Shown piece after piece: positions 18,594 through 27,315 of a DNA stretch of 64,000 nucleotides (the stretch's first letter is position 1; each line of letters begins with the position of its first letter). This DNA comes from Salinimonas profundi (lineage in GTDB: Bacteria > Pseudomonadota > Gammaproteobacteria > Enterobacterales > Alteromonadaceae). The stretch lies in contig NZ_JABBXD010000009.1 of assembly GCF_014750655.1 (NCBI RefSeq), positions 62,001 to 126,000 of the forward strand, given 5' to 3'. The notes under the pieces were generated by a model. It saw only the letters and a list, made by a program, of their open reading frames with translations, ran no database searches and had not been told where the DNA came from. A program made the translations under genes and the position numbers.

Positions 18594-20033
18594 CTAGAAC
18601 GCCGCCGAGATGCTGGCGTAAAGCGAAATATCAAAGTATTTCAGAAGCACCGTATTAATGAAAATGACCAGCAGTATGACCGGTATAAACGTGCCCAGCG
18701 AAATATCGACATATCGCTCGAACAGACTTCCCTTATAGTTTGGTGCCCCCTCATGAAGCGCTTCGTTAAAGTTGTGGCGCTTCCAGCGGTAGATAACAAA
18801 GATACAAATCAAAAATCCATTGAGCGGCAATATGGTGTCGTAAAACACATCATAGATGACGTCAAAAAAGGATTTTGACGCGCCTGCGTAACTGGTAAAT
18901 GAGGTAAAGAAATCTACAAAACCAAATGACAAAGCGCAAAAACAGCCCAGAATCACCAACAACACGCCCAGAATCCCCAGCGCTTTTTTACGGCTTACGC
19001 CCTTTTCATCCATCAGTGCCGCCACCGGAACTTCGAAGATAGAGACCAGAGAGGTAATCGCGGCAAAGAACACCAGCAAAAAGAATATGCTGGCTACAAT
19101 CGAAGCCCCCAGGTAACCGATACTGGTCTGTAATGCCAGGAAGATTTTTGGCAGGAAGGTGAAAATCATGCCAATGGAAGAATCACTTAATTCAGCAGGA
19201 TTAGTATCCGGATTAAACGAGAAGATGGCAGGCAAAATCATCAGACCGGCAGTAAATGCCACAGCCGTATCGGTAATCGCCACCAGCTTTGCCGAATTAG
19301 GGACATCAGCCTCTTTGGCGATATAACTTCCATAGGTAATCATGATGCCCATACCCAGCGACAGCGAGAAAAACGCCTGGGCCAGCGCACCGTTGATAAC
19401 CGAGGCGGTAATTTTGCTAAAATCAGGAATCAAATAAAACTCGACACCCGCCATCGCGTTATCGCGGGTCAGCACGAAAATAACCAATAGCAAAAGCATA
19501 ATGAACAGCGACGGCATCAGCAGCTTCGCGGCCTTTTCAATGCCCTCTTTGACACCACCCTGCAGAATTAAATAAACCACAGTCGCCACACCGGCCATGT
19601 AGAGAAAAATTTTCGGGGAATTAATGAAATTACCAAAGGTATCAGGATTTGCCAGAACATCGAGGTCGCCGGTGACAGCCTCAAACAGGTAGCCAAAGAT
19701 CCACACGGTGATGACGAGATAGAACACCGCAATCATAAACGGTGTAAGAATGGACAGCCATCCGGCTATTTTCCAGCCAGGCTTATCACCACTCAGCTGA
19801 TTGTAACTGCCCAGCGGGTCTTTTCTAGCGTGACGACCAACGGTCATCTCAGCCAACATGACCGGTAAACATATAGCAAAAACAAATATGGCGTACATTA
19901 ATAAGAATGCACCGCCGCCGTTTTTCGCTGCTCCTACCGGAAACCCTACAAGATTACCAATGCCAACGGCCGATCCTGCTGCAGCAAGAATAAAACCGAG
20001 GCGCGATCCGAACTGTTCTCTGGCGCCGCTCAT
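18594..20033 (-). CDS. Sodium-dependent transporter of the NSS (neurotransmitter:sodium symporter) family
   Basis: Inner-membrane Na+-coupled symporter, probably for an amino acid; the substrate cannot be read from sequence. The 479-residue protein has the unwound first helix that binds Na+ and substrate, AAAGSAVGIGNLVGFP, followed by KNGGGAF as in LeuT. About twelve hydrophobic segments are visible. It fits a cell that uses a sodium gradient, which the Na+-pumping NADH dehydrogenase in this window would provide. Confidence 0.93.
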   Translation of the reverse strand: MSGAREQFGSRLGFILAAAGSAVGIGNLVGFPVGAAKNGGGAFLLMYAIFVFAICLPVMLAEMTVGRHARKDPLGSYNQLSGDKPGWKIAGWLSILTPFMIAVFYLVITVWIFGYLFEAVTGDLDVLANPDTFGNFINSPKIFLYMAGVATVVYLILQGGVKEGIEKAAKLLMPSLFIMLLLLVIFVLTRDNAMAGVEFYLIPDFSKITASVINGALAQAFFSLSLGMGIMITYGSYIAKEADVPNSAKLVAITDTAVAFTAGLMILPAIFSFNPDTNPAELSDSSIGMIFTFLPKIFLALQTSIGYLGASIVASIFFLLVFFAAITSLVSIFEVPVAALMDEKGVSRKKALGILGVLLVILGCFCALSFGFVDFFTSFTSYAGASKSFFDVIYDVFYDTILPLNGFLICIFVIYRWKRHNFNEALHEGAPNYKGSLFERYVDISLGTFIPVILLVIFINTVLLKYFDISLYASISAAF

Positions 20034-20222
20034 ATACAGCTTCCCCTCAACGTTTGTTATTTGTTGTTTTGGTCGCCTGACTTATTATTTTATTGTACAG
20101 GGCCCACAGCCTCGGTGTCAGTGCACCTCTTGCTCGGGTCCTCAGTCAGACGGTTCAAAATGGTAACAGCAGTCAATACAAAAGTCTTGAGTTATAGCGC
20201 ATTCAGACAAGGGATAAGCGTA

Positions 20223-20957
20223 TCACCAGGTTACCACTTCGTGTTCCCAGTCCAGGAAGTAAGGACTCTGGTCAGCACGAAGCTCTGGCAGGAGCGCTAA
20301 AAGCTGTGAAACGATGAATTCGGGCGTAAACAACTTTTCAGGTTTTACGTTACGCTGGAAGGGTTCGGATAACCCGGTATCAACGGTGCCGGGGTGATAA
20401 CTAAGCAGTGTTGTCGACTTTGCTCTGCGGCCGTACTCTACCGCTGCGGTTTTCAGCAGCATGTTCAGTGCAGCTTTAGATGCCCGATACCCGTACCAGC
20501 CGCCTAAACGATTATCACTGATACTACCCACCCGGGCACTGAAACAGACAATCTGGCTGGGCTGGTCGCTCATGCGGTCCACCAGATGCTTCAGCCATAA
20601 TGCGGGGACCACACTGTTGACATGAAAATAACGCAGTAGCTGGCCGTTGCTGAGATCTTCCAATCGCTTTTCCGGTGCTATCTGCAAGCCGTCTACTTCA
20701 CCGTGCAGTATTCCTACCGTACTGATTGCCAGCCGCACTTTTTGATCGCTGGCATCCAGTGATTTGCAAAATTCGTGAATAGCTTTTTCATCGTCAGTGC
20801 GAATATTCATACACCTGACGTTGTCTGAAAATGATGCGGTTTGCGACTTACGCGACAGGGCATAAATTATGTTATCAGGGTAGCGTTCTGACAACTGATG
20901 CACTAACTCCTGCCCTATTCCTCCGGACGCGCCGATGACTATAATGACATCACTCAT
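20223..20957 (-). CDS. Short-chain dehydrogenase/reductase
   Basis: Classical SDR of 244 residues. It has the cofactor loop GASGGIGQEL (about residues 8-17), an AISTVGILHG block, and the catalytic YGYRASKAALN motif with the Tyr-x3-Lys pair near residue 160. The substrate is unknown. The start overlaps the end of the upstream DCC-family gene by eight bases, so the two form an operon. Confidence 0.88.
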   Translation of the reverse strand: MSDVIIVIGASGGIGQELVHQLSERYPDNIIYALSRKSQTASFSDNVRCMNIRTDDEKAIHEFCKSLDASDQKVRLAISTVGILHGEVDGLQIAPEKRLEDLSNGQLLRYFHVNSVVPALWLKHLVDRMSDQPSQIVCFSARVGSISDNRLGGWYGYRASKAALNMLLKTAAVEYGRRAKSTTLLSYHPGTVDTGLSEPFQRNVKPEKLFTPEFIVSQLLALLPELRADQSPYFLDWEHEVVTW

Positions 20958-21342
20958 GCTTACCTCCGCACTCAGGGCCGCGTTTCTGGCCGGTTAGCCA
21001 ATAGGAAATTTTGTAACGATGTTTGGCGAAGGCCAGGTAGGCTTTATCGGCCACGTGACGGACCACCGGCCATCTAAGTGGCGCATAGAGCCAGCCTTTG
21101 CCGACTTTTTTCCATGCTGCATGAGTAGCATCAAGGCCCTCAAGAAACGTCCCGTCAGGCAATTTCACGTGAATGCGGTTATTCAGGTCATCCCAGTTCA
21201 AATCCGGGTACCGTGTAGCAAAATCTTCTTGCTGGATATCCTCGTACGTAATCTGGTTATCGTCATCATGTTTGCGCAGGTGACGCATTTCAGCACGGCA
21301 TAAAGGACAGTGCCCGTCGTAAAAAATAATCATATCCGGCAC
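20950..21342 (-). CDS. DCC-family (DUF393) thiol-disulfide oxidoreductase-like protein
   Basis: Small protein of about 130 residues with the family start FYDGHCPLCRAEMRHL, whose CPLC pair follows an Asp-Gly as in other DCC proteins, and the later GLDATHAAWKKVG block. A redox role is presumed for the family but the partner is unknown. GTG at 21342 or ATG at 21333 could be the start; neither has a strong ribosome site. Two extra cysteines lie at the C-terminal side and end (GPECGG). It overlaps the SDR gene. Confidence 0.85.
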   Translation of the reverse strand: MPDMIIFYDGHCPLCRAEMRHLRKHDDDNQITYEDIQQEDFATRYPDLNWDDLNNRIHVKLPDGTFLEGLDATHAAWKKVGKGWLYAPLRWPVVRHVADKAYLAFAKHRYKISYWLTGQKRGPECGGKHE

Positions 21343-21452
21343 GATTTTCGAGAAATTGAACCATGTTATACGAATTAATTATTTGCCCGGATGACTTGTG
21401 AAGGATTAGCTTAGCCTCCACGTTATGCGTAGAGAAAACAGGAGGGACAAAA

Positions 21453-21992
21453 ATGGCAAATATTCAACAGGCAACCTTAGGCGGCGGCTGTTTTTGGTGT
21501 ATTGAGTCAGCGTTCAACAGTGTTGAGGGTGTAGAGAGCGCACTGTCAGGCTATGCCGGCGGTGAGACCGACGATCCTACCTACAAATCGGTATGCTCCG
21601 GTACCACTGGCCATGCCGAAGTTGTGCGGGTAACGTACGATGCTGATAAGCTAAGTTATCGTGAAGTATTAGAAATCTTTTTTGCACTGCACGATCCGAC
21701 TCAGATAAACCGTCAGGGCAACGATGTGGGACCACAGTATCGCAGCGTGATTTTTTACCATGACGATGCGCAAAAACAGCAGGCAGAAGCCATTATTGAT
21801 GAAATCAATCATGAGGAAATCTGGCCTGACCCGGTGGTGACGGAAGTTGTTGAGCTTAACAACTATCATCAGGCAGAGGATTATCATCAGGACTATTTCA
21901 AAAATAATCCTCAAAACCAATATTGCGCGATGGTGGTAGCACCCAAGCTGGCAAAATTTAAAAAAACGTTTGCCGAAAAACTGCGCAAATAG
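21453..21992 (+). CDS. msrA: Peptide-methionine (S)-S-oxide reductase
   Basis: Repairs methionine-S-sulfoxide in proteins. GGAGG lies seven bases before the ATG. The catalytic motif GGGCFWCIESAF (residues 11-22) holds the reactive cysteine, and the SGYAGGETDDPTYK, HAEVVRVTYD and HDPTQINRQGNDVGPQYRS blocks are complete. The 179-residue length is normal for the cytoplasmic enzyme. It converges with the lipoprotein gene with only four bases between the stop codons. Confidence 0.97.
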   Translation: MANIQQATLGGGCFWCIESAFNSVEGVESALSGYAGGETDDPTYKSVCSGTTGHAEVVRVTYDADKLSYREVLEIFFALHDPTQINRQGNDVGPQYRSVIFYHDDAQKQQAEAIIDEINHEEIWPDPVVTEVVELNNYHQAEDYHQDYFKNNPQNQYCAMVVAPKLAKFKKTFAEKLRK

Positions 21993-21996
21993 CAGG

Positions 21997-23151
21997 TTAC
22001 TGCCTGGCCGGCTCGCCGAACCAGTCGGCCTTCAACGGCGTTGAAAACAGCAGTGGTGCCATTGCTTCATATCGATTCTGATTGCTTTGGCACTGCACAT
22101 TTTTCATGTAGTTAACCTTCCAGGGATCGTTGATCAGCCAAAGCGTTCCTTCCATCACGGTAATTCCCTCTATAGAGGCATTGTCCATCACCTCATCTGC
22201 CTCACACTCCTGGCTACCTGTTTCAGCGTAGAATCGCATGGGTACTCTGCGCGGCGCTTTCTTGCCACTCGGATCAAGGATCCATAACACATCATCGTTA
22301 CGCGCCATGGCCAGTAAATAGCCTTTGTTGTGTGCCTCGTGATGATAGTATTCCAATGCATTAAAAGGGTGGTTACCGTTTTTCCACTGCGGCATCCGGA
22401 TGTCCGGCTCGTTCACTGCGATAAAATCTGTGGTTTCCCAAAAGCCGTCATTCATTGTAACGCTGAAAATACGCGGCATGCCCCTGGCATCCTTTTCCAG
22501 TGCAAGATAGAGGGTGTTATCAGGGCCCAGCGCCATGCCCTCAATACCATCATTGGGAAAATCGCCCACTTTCATTTCGCGACTAAATTGCAACGGCCGC
22601 ACCCGCGACATGTACAAATCCCCTTCGCTGGTACGCTCTATTCGCACCAACAGAGTCGGATAATCGGTAGAACCGGTATCTTTATATCGCTGCTGGCAGC
22701 GCGCTGAGAGCGCCCCGGTGCGAGTAGCATCTTCGGTGACGGTATAAAAAAGATTCGGATCCTGTGGATCGGCGACCAGAGCTTCAAGATCGGGCTCATC
22801 AGCCAGATAATTAGAAAAGCAGCTTCGTCGTACCTGAGTCCCGATACGCATTTCTTCTTTTTTTGCCATCAGCGTAGCACTGGCAGGGTCTATTACGTGA
22901 AGTCTGCGCTGCTGGTCGGCCTGAGCGCTGCCATCGGAAATCGACACCAATTTGCCCTGCCAGACCGATAAACCCGATGTTTGAGGATCCTGCATAATTT
23001 GCCCGTCAGCTTCACGAATCCAGCGCCCCTTTGCTGAAACTCTGTTATCGCCAGACGACTGTACAACGGTCTGTGCATTATCGATGTCAGGCTCGGAACA
23101 CGCAGAAAGAACAAAAAGGCAGGCAAGAATAACTAATGCGCGAATCTTCAT
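21997..23151 (-). CDS. Phytase-like (esterase-like activity) lipoprotein
   Basis: Start ATG at 23151, preceded by AAGG five bases upstream, gives a lipoprotein signal peptide with lipobox LSAC at residues 16-19 and mature start CSEPD. The 384-residue protein resembles the phytase-like beta-propeller family (esterase-like activity of phytase): blocks DLEALVADPQDPNLFYTVTE, NDGIEGMALGPDNTLYLALE and ASIEGITVMEGTLWLIND are spaced like propeller blades. Location would be the outer membrane or periplasm. The substrate is unknown. Confidence 0.8.
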   Translation of the reverse strand: MKIRALVILACLFVLSACSEPDIDNAQTVVQSSGDNRVSAKGRWIREADGQIMQDPQTSGLSVWQGKLVSISDGSAQADQQRRLHVIDPASATLMAKKEEMRIGTQVRRSCFSNYLADEPDLEALVADPQDPNLFYTVTEDATRTGALSARCQQRYKDTGSTDYPTLLVRIERTSEGDLYMSRVRPLQFSREMKVGDFPNDGIEGMALGPDNTLYLALEKDARGMPRIFSVTMNDGFWETTDFIAVNEPDIRMPQWKNGNHPFNALEYYHHEAHNKGYLLAMARNDDVLWILDPSGKKAPRRVPMRFYAETGSQECEADEVMDNASIEGITVMEGTLWLINDPWKVNYMKNVQCQSNQNRYEAMAPLLFSTPLKADWFGEPARQ

Positions 23152-23367
23152 AAAAACCTTAAAAAACTGAACCGCTGGAAAACTGTGATCATCGCTTTTT
23201 TCTTCAGAACACACAAGTCAGTCACACAAATGTCATGAATCTACACCGCCTGCCGTCCTTTCTTATTGAAATTTAGTAACAATATTAACGTTATTGTCAG
23301 GTGACAGCACTGCTGTTCTGACGGTAAGCTTTCCAACACAATTTTATATGGTATTCAGGAGCCTGCT

Positions 23368-25251
23368 ATCAGCGACACGAGTCTTCCCTGCATTGTGGCC
23401 GGACCCATTTTGCGCCAAGTGACTGAACGGTCAGTGACGGTGTGGATGATCACAACCCATGACCAGCCAGCGGACCTGACGGTTTCAGCCGAGGCGCCAC
23501 TAAGTGGCCGGACTGAATCGCAGATAGTTCAGGTTGGCAGCAATGCTTTCGTACAATTGATAACCCTTGCTCTGGAAACTGACCTTACACCGGGTGAGCT
23601 CTATCGGTACCGCATCAACTTTGCTGATGAACAGATAAATGCCAGGTGGGACCAAGAGCGAACCGCATTACTGTACACTGATGATGAACAACTGAACTTT
23701 CGCTTTGACACTGAATTATCCGATGTACTGCACGGATCCTGCCGCAAACCCCACCATCCGGTGGATGATGCCCTGCTGCGGGTTGACCAGCTTATTGAAC
23801 AGGAAAGACAGGGGCAAACTAAGCGCCCGGATATGCTCCTGATGACAGGGGATCAGGTCTATTGTGACGATGTGGCCGGCCCGATGCTTCAGGCCATCGA
23901 GCAGGTCGTCGACAAGCTTGGACTGTTTCACGAAGATCTTGACGGCGCCGTGATCGACAATACGTCACAACTGTCTGGTCACGAATTCAACTTTTATCAA
24001 CGCGAAAACATTTTACCTCAGATAGAACTAAACACAGCACTGTCGAAATTGTTTTTCGGGGCAAAGAAAAAACCGGTTTTCACCTCAGTTAATGCACATA
24101 ACCATCTGATTTCTTTATCAGAAGTCATCGCAATGTATATTCTGGTGTGGTCGGATGTACTGTGGCGTGATGTTAGTTTTGATAAAGATCGCGTACCTGA
24201 TGCCTATCAGGACCAGTTTGCACAGGAGCAGGAGCAGATAGAAAAATTCGCTGCCGGCCTGCCACGGGTCAGACGCGCGCTGGCACATCTGCCGGTGTAT
24301 ATGATCTTTGATGATCATGATGTCACTGACGACTGGAATCTTACGCGCGGCTGGGAAGAACAGGTCTATGGTAATCCACTTTCTAAAAGAATGGTGGGTA
24401 ATGCGTTGATTGGTTACTGGCTTTGCCAGGGCTGGGGGAATCAGCCTGCTGCGTTTGATGATATTGTCAGTAAGGCGGCTGAGCAGTTCACAGCAAATGG
24501 ACTGATGGAACATGATGCATTTATCGACACCTTGTTTGAGTTTGAGCAGTGGCATTACACGCTGGCGACTTCACCGCCGGTGTGTGTTCTGGATACCCGC
24601 ACCCGGCGCTGGCGCTCAGAATCCAGCCTGGATAAACCTTCCGGCTTGATGGACTGGGAAGCATTATGTGAATTTCAGCAGGAAATCATCGGTAAACAGT
24701 CTGTGATTGTGGTGTCAGCCGCCCCGATCTATGGGGTGAAATTTATAGAAGCCATTCAAAAGGTCTTTACGTTTTTCGGCAAAGCGCTGACAGTGGACGC
24801 TGAAAACTGGATGGCCCATAAAGGCACCGCCAATGTTATCCTGAATATTTTCAGGCATTATAAAACGCCACCGTCCTTTATTATTCTTTCAGGCGATGTG
24901 CATTATTCGTTTGTGTACGATGTCCGTTTGCGATTCCGGCGAAACAGTCCGCATATCACCCAGTTTACCTGCAGTGGCCTGAAAAATACGTTTCCTGACA
25001 AATTATTGAAGAAGTTAGAAACACTGAACCGGTGGCTGTATAGCCGCCACTCGCCGCTGAATGTATTTACCCGGCGCAGAAAGATGTCGGTCCGGGCACG
25101 GGAAATTGATACCAAAGGAGCTGATACATTGCTCAATCACAGCGCGGTGGGGCAGCTTATTCTCAACCAGGATGATGAACCCGCGGTATGCAGGGCTTTG
25201 TGCGCAGACCAAGACACGATAGAATTTCCGCCACACCATGACGATGATTAA
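23368..25251 (+). CDS. PhoD-like metallophosphatase with a non-standard start codon
   Basis: PhoD-type calcineurin-like metallophosphoesterase, about 627 residues. Metal-binding motifs are intact: LLMTGDQVYCDD, FDDHDVTDDWN, and LSGDVHYSF. I see no export signal, unlike secreted PhoD enzymes, so it may act in the cytoplasm. The start is unusual: AGGAG (23357-23361) is spaced six bases from an in-frame ATC at 23368, which would give a natural beginning (SDTSLPCIVAGPILRQVT). The first standard codon, GTG 23395, has no ribosome site and cuts off nine residues. fldB follows 18 bases after the stop. Confidence 0.85.
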   Translation: MSDTSLPCIVAGPILRQVTERSVTVWMITTHDQPADLTVSAEAPLSGRTESQIVQVGSNAFVQLITLALETDLTPGELYRYRINFADEQINARWDQERTALLYTDDEQLNFRFDTELSDVLHGSCRKPHHPVDDALLRVDQLIEQERQGQTKRPDMLLMTGDQVYCDDVAGPMLQAIEQVVDKLGLFHEDLDGAVIDNTSQLSGHEFNFYQRENILPQIELNTALSKLFFGAKKKPVFTSVNAHNHLISLSEVIAMYILVWSDVLWRDVSFDKDRVPDAYQDQFAQEQEQIEKFAAGLPRVRRALAHLPVYMIFDDHDVTDDWNLTRGWEEQVYGNPLSKRMVGNALIGYWLCQGWGNQPAAFDDIVSKAAEQFTANGLMEHDAFIDTLFEFEQWHYTLATSPPVCVLDTRTRRWRSESSLDKPSGLMDWEALCEFQQEIIGKQSVIVVSAAPIYGVKFIEAIQKVFTFFGKALTVDAENWMAHKGTANVILNIFRHYKTPPSFIILSGDVHYSFVYDVRLRFRRNSPHITQFTCSGLKNTFPDKLLKKLETLNRWLYSRHSPLNVFTRRRKMSVRAREIDTKGADTLLNHSAVGQLILNQDDEPAVCRALCADQDTIEFPPHHDDD

Positions 25252-25269
25252 ATTAAATAAGGTATCACA

Positions 25270-25809
25270 ATGAGCGAACCTGCCCTTTCCATCGGCTTAT
25301 TTTACGGGTCGACTACCTGTTACACAGAGATGGCAGCGGAGAAAATACAGGCACAACTTAATTCGCTTTTCGATGAGCAGATTGTCAGTATTCACAACAT
25401 TCAGGATGTAAATCTTAAACATTGTGAAGACTACGATATCATCATTTTTGGCATATCCACCTGGGATTTTGGCGAACTACAGGAAGACTGGGAATCTCAT
25501 TGGGAGGATGTGTATAAACTGGCATTGCAGGATAAAATTGTCGCGCTGTATGGCTTAGGTGATCAAATCGGCTACGCTGACTGGTTTCAGGATGCACTGG
25601 GCATGTTGCATGACGCGATTGCGCCAAGTGGGTGTAATATCATTGGCTACTGGCCGAATCAGGGCTACGACTTTGCCGAGTCAAAAGCGCTCACAGCAGA
25701 CAAAAGTCAGTTTGTGGGACTGAGTCTGGATGATGAGAATCAATATGATCTGACAGATGAGCGCATTCACAACTGGTGCCACCAGCTACTTGAGGAAATG
25801 GGTCAGTAG
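25270..25809 (+). CDS. fldB: Flavodoxin FldB
   Basis: Long-chain FMN-binding electron carrier. The FMN phosphate loop GLFYGSTTCYTEMAAEKI, the STWDFGELQEDWE block and ALYGLGDQIGYADWF match E. coli FldB as I recall it. At 179 residues it is the usual length. The stop overlaps the start of the zincin-like gene (TAGTG), and a PhoD-like gene lies just upstream, so the three are probably co-transcribed. Confidence 0.95.
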   Translation: MSEPALSIGLFYGSTTCYTEMAAEKIQAQLNSLFDEQIVSIHNIQDVNLKHCEDYDIIIFGISTWDFGELQEDWESHWEDVYKLALQDKIVALYGLGDQIGYADWFQDALGMLHDAIAPSGCNIIGYWPNQGYDFAESKALTADKSQFVGLSLDDENQYDLTDERIHNWCHQLLEEMGQ

Positions 25810-26597
25810 TGCACCAGCCAGGCCGACTTCATCGTGAATATTTTCGCAACGGGCCTTCACACCGCGATGGTGCTGATGTCAGTTTTAATGACATTCGTAA
25901 GCTGTTTAACTTTTCCAGCATCACCATAGGGCGCTGGGTTACCGCCGCTGAGCAACAACTGGCCGCGAATCTGTTTTTTGATGCACTGTATGACCTTGCT
26001 GATATTCTGCAGGTCCGGGAGCCGGTTATTTCGTTAAACGGCACGCTGGCGCTGGCCTTTGGCAGTGGCGGGCAAAAACACAGCAGTGCACACTATAACA
26101 GCCAGAAGCGGCAACTGGCGTTGGCTAAGAATGCCGGCGGTGGCGCGCTCGCCCACGAATGGTTTCATGCATTTGATCACTATATCGCAGGCAAAGTATT
26201 TCCCGGCCTGGATCACGGCCATTTTGCCTCTCAGGCGTGGGTGGACGATGCCCCCCATACCGCACACCCACTGAATAATCAGTTGTGTGCCTGCTTTGAA
26301 ACCCTGTTTTTAGATCCCCACGGATCGCCCAGTGCCTATCTTAAACGATCTATAGAAGCTGATCGTGCGTTAAAAATGTATTATTATGCTATGCCGCAGG
26401 AGATGGCAGCACGCGCGTTTGAAGCCTGCATCCAGGATCAGCAAATTAAAAACGCCTTTCTGGTGCAGGGCACAAAAATGTCCACTGAGGCTAGACTTGG
26501 CATTTATCCTCATGGTAATTTGCGAGCTGAGGCGAACCAGCGCTTAATGACATACTTTTATCAGCTGGGAATGGCGACAGCCAGAAAGCCTACCTGA
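25809..26597 (+). CDS. CLCA_X-type putative zinc metallopeptidase
   Basis: GTG at 25809 overlaps the fldB stop by one base. The 262-residue protein carries an HExxH zinc-peptidase motif inside ALAHEWFHAFDHYIAG (about residue 118), preceded by LALAKNAGGG and SGGQKHSSAHYN. The family is known in related bacteria as CLCA_X; no function has been established that I know of. No signal peptide is seen, so it is likely cytoplasmic. A coupled flavodoxin is an odd partner for a peptidase and suggests a shared process. Confidence 0.75.
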   Translation: MHQPGRLHREYFRNGPSHRDGADVSFNDIRKLFNFSSITIGRWVTAAEQQLAANLFFDALYDLADILQVREPVISLNGTLALAFGSGGQKHSSAHYNSQKRQLALAKNAGGGALAHEWFHAFDHYIAGKVFPGLDHGHFASQAWVDDAPHTAHPLNNQLCACFETLFLDPHGSPSAYLKRSIEADRALKMYYYAMPQEMAARAFEACIQDQQIKNAFLVQGTKMSTEARLGIYPHGNLRAEANQRLMTYFYQLGMATARKPT

Positions 26598-26736
26598 CGG
26601 CGCGAAGATAACAAAAAGTGGCTGCAGGCCAGGAACGAGTGTTAAACAGACACACAAGTTTTGACAAAAAGGTTAAAATCTTTGGTCACAAGCAGTATAC
26701 TAGTGTGTTCAAACTGTAGAGAAGAAAGAATACAAG

Positions 26737-27144
26737 ATGAAAAGAAAAAAGCATACATCTGCTGAGGACGAGGCTCAGGTTGACATGACGCCCATGTTGG
26801 ACATTGTGTTCATCATGTTGATCTTCTTCATTGTTACCACGTCTTTCGTTAAAGAGAAGAGCCTTGATGTTAACCGTCCTGAAGACAATCAGTCGAATAA
26901 CAACAAGCCTTCTAAGTCGCTTTCAATTCGTATTGACGAAACTGGTCAGATTCTGATGGGTGGCCGTCAGGTTGACGTTCGCCGCGTTGTTGCTAACGCG
27001 CAAACCTTTCTGGCTGAAAATAACACTGATACAGCGGCTATTCAGGCCCATGAAGATACCGAGGAAGGTATCGTAGTTGAAGTGATGAACCAGGTTAAAA
27101 TAGCAGGCATAGACAAAGTGTCTGTATTGGTTAAGAAAGACTAA
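26737..27144 (+). CDS. exbD: Lone ExbD/TolR-family biopolymer transport protein
   Basis: One-TM proton-channel partner protein. A charged cytoplasmic start is followed by VDMTPMLDIVFIMLIFFIV, with the proton-binding Asp at residue 22, and a periplasmic domain (SLSIRIDETGQILMGGRQVD). The 135-residue length is normal. There is no exbB, tonB or TonB-dependent receptor beside it, so its A-type partner must be encoded elsewhere. It stands alone between a possible promoter (TTAAAA at 26673, TATACT at 26696, 17-base spacing) and a strong terminator. Confidence 0.93.
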   Translation: MKRKKHTSAEDEAQVDMTPMLDIVFIMLIFFIVTTSFVKEKSLDVNRPEDNQSNNNKPSKSLSIRIDETGQILMGGRQVDVRRVVANAQTFLAENNTDTAAIQAHEDTEEGIVVEVMNQVKIAGIDKVSVLVKKD

Positions 27145-27170
27145 CCCCGTCTTTTAGTTAAATAAGCGAA

Positions 27171-27200
27171 AAAGCGCAGCATTGGCTGCGCTTTTTTTTT
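27171..27200 (+). terminator. Intrinsic terminator after exbD
   Basis: Ten-base stem AAAGCGCAGC (27171-27180), loop ATTG, GCTGCGCTTT (27185-27194), then a run of T to 27200. Confidence 0.93.
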
Positions 27201-27315
27201 GGTCAGTATGCAGGTTCATCTAGTATTTCATCAGCTTAACGCTTAAAATCAAAGCAGTTTATATTTTAAACACTCTTACAATTACGACGAAAACATTGAG
27301 TGTCACGGAGCAGTT

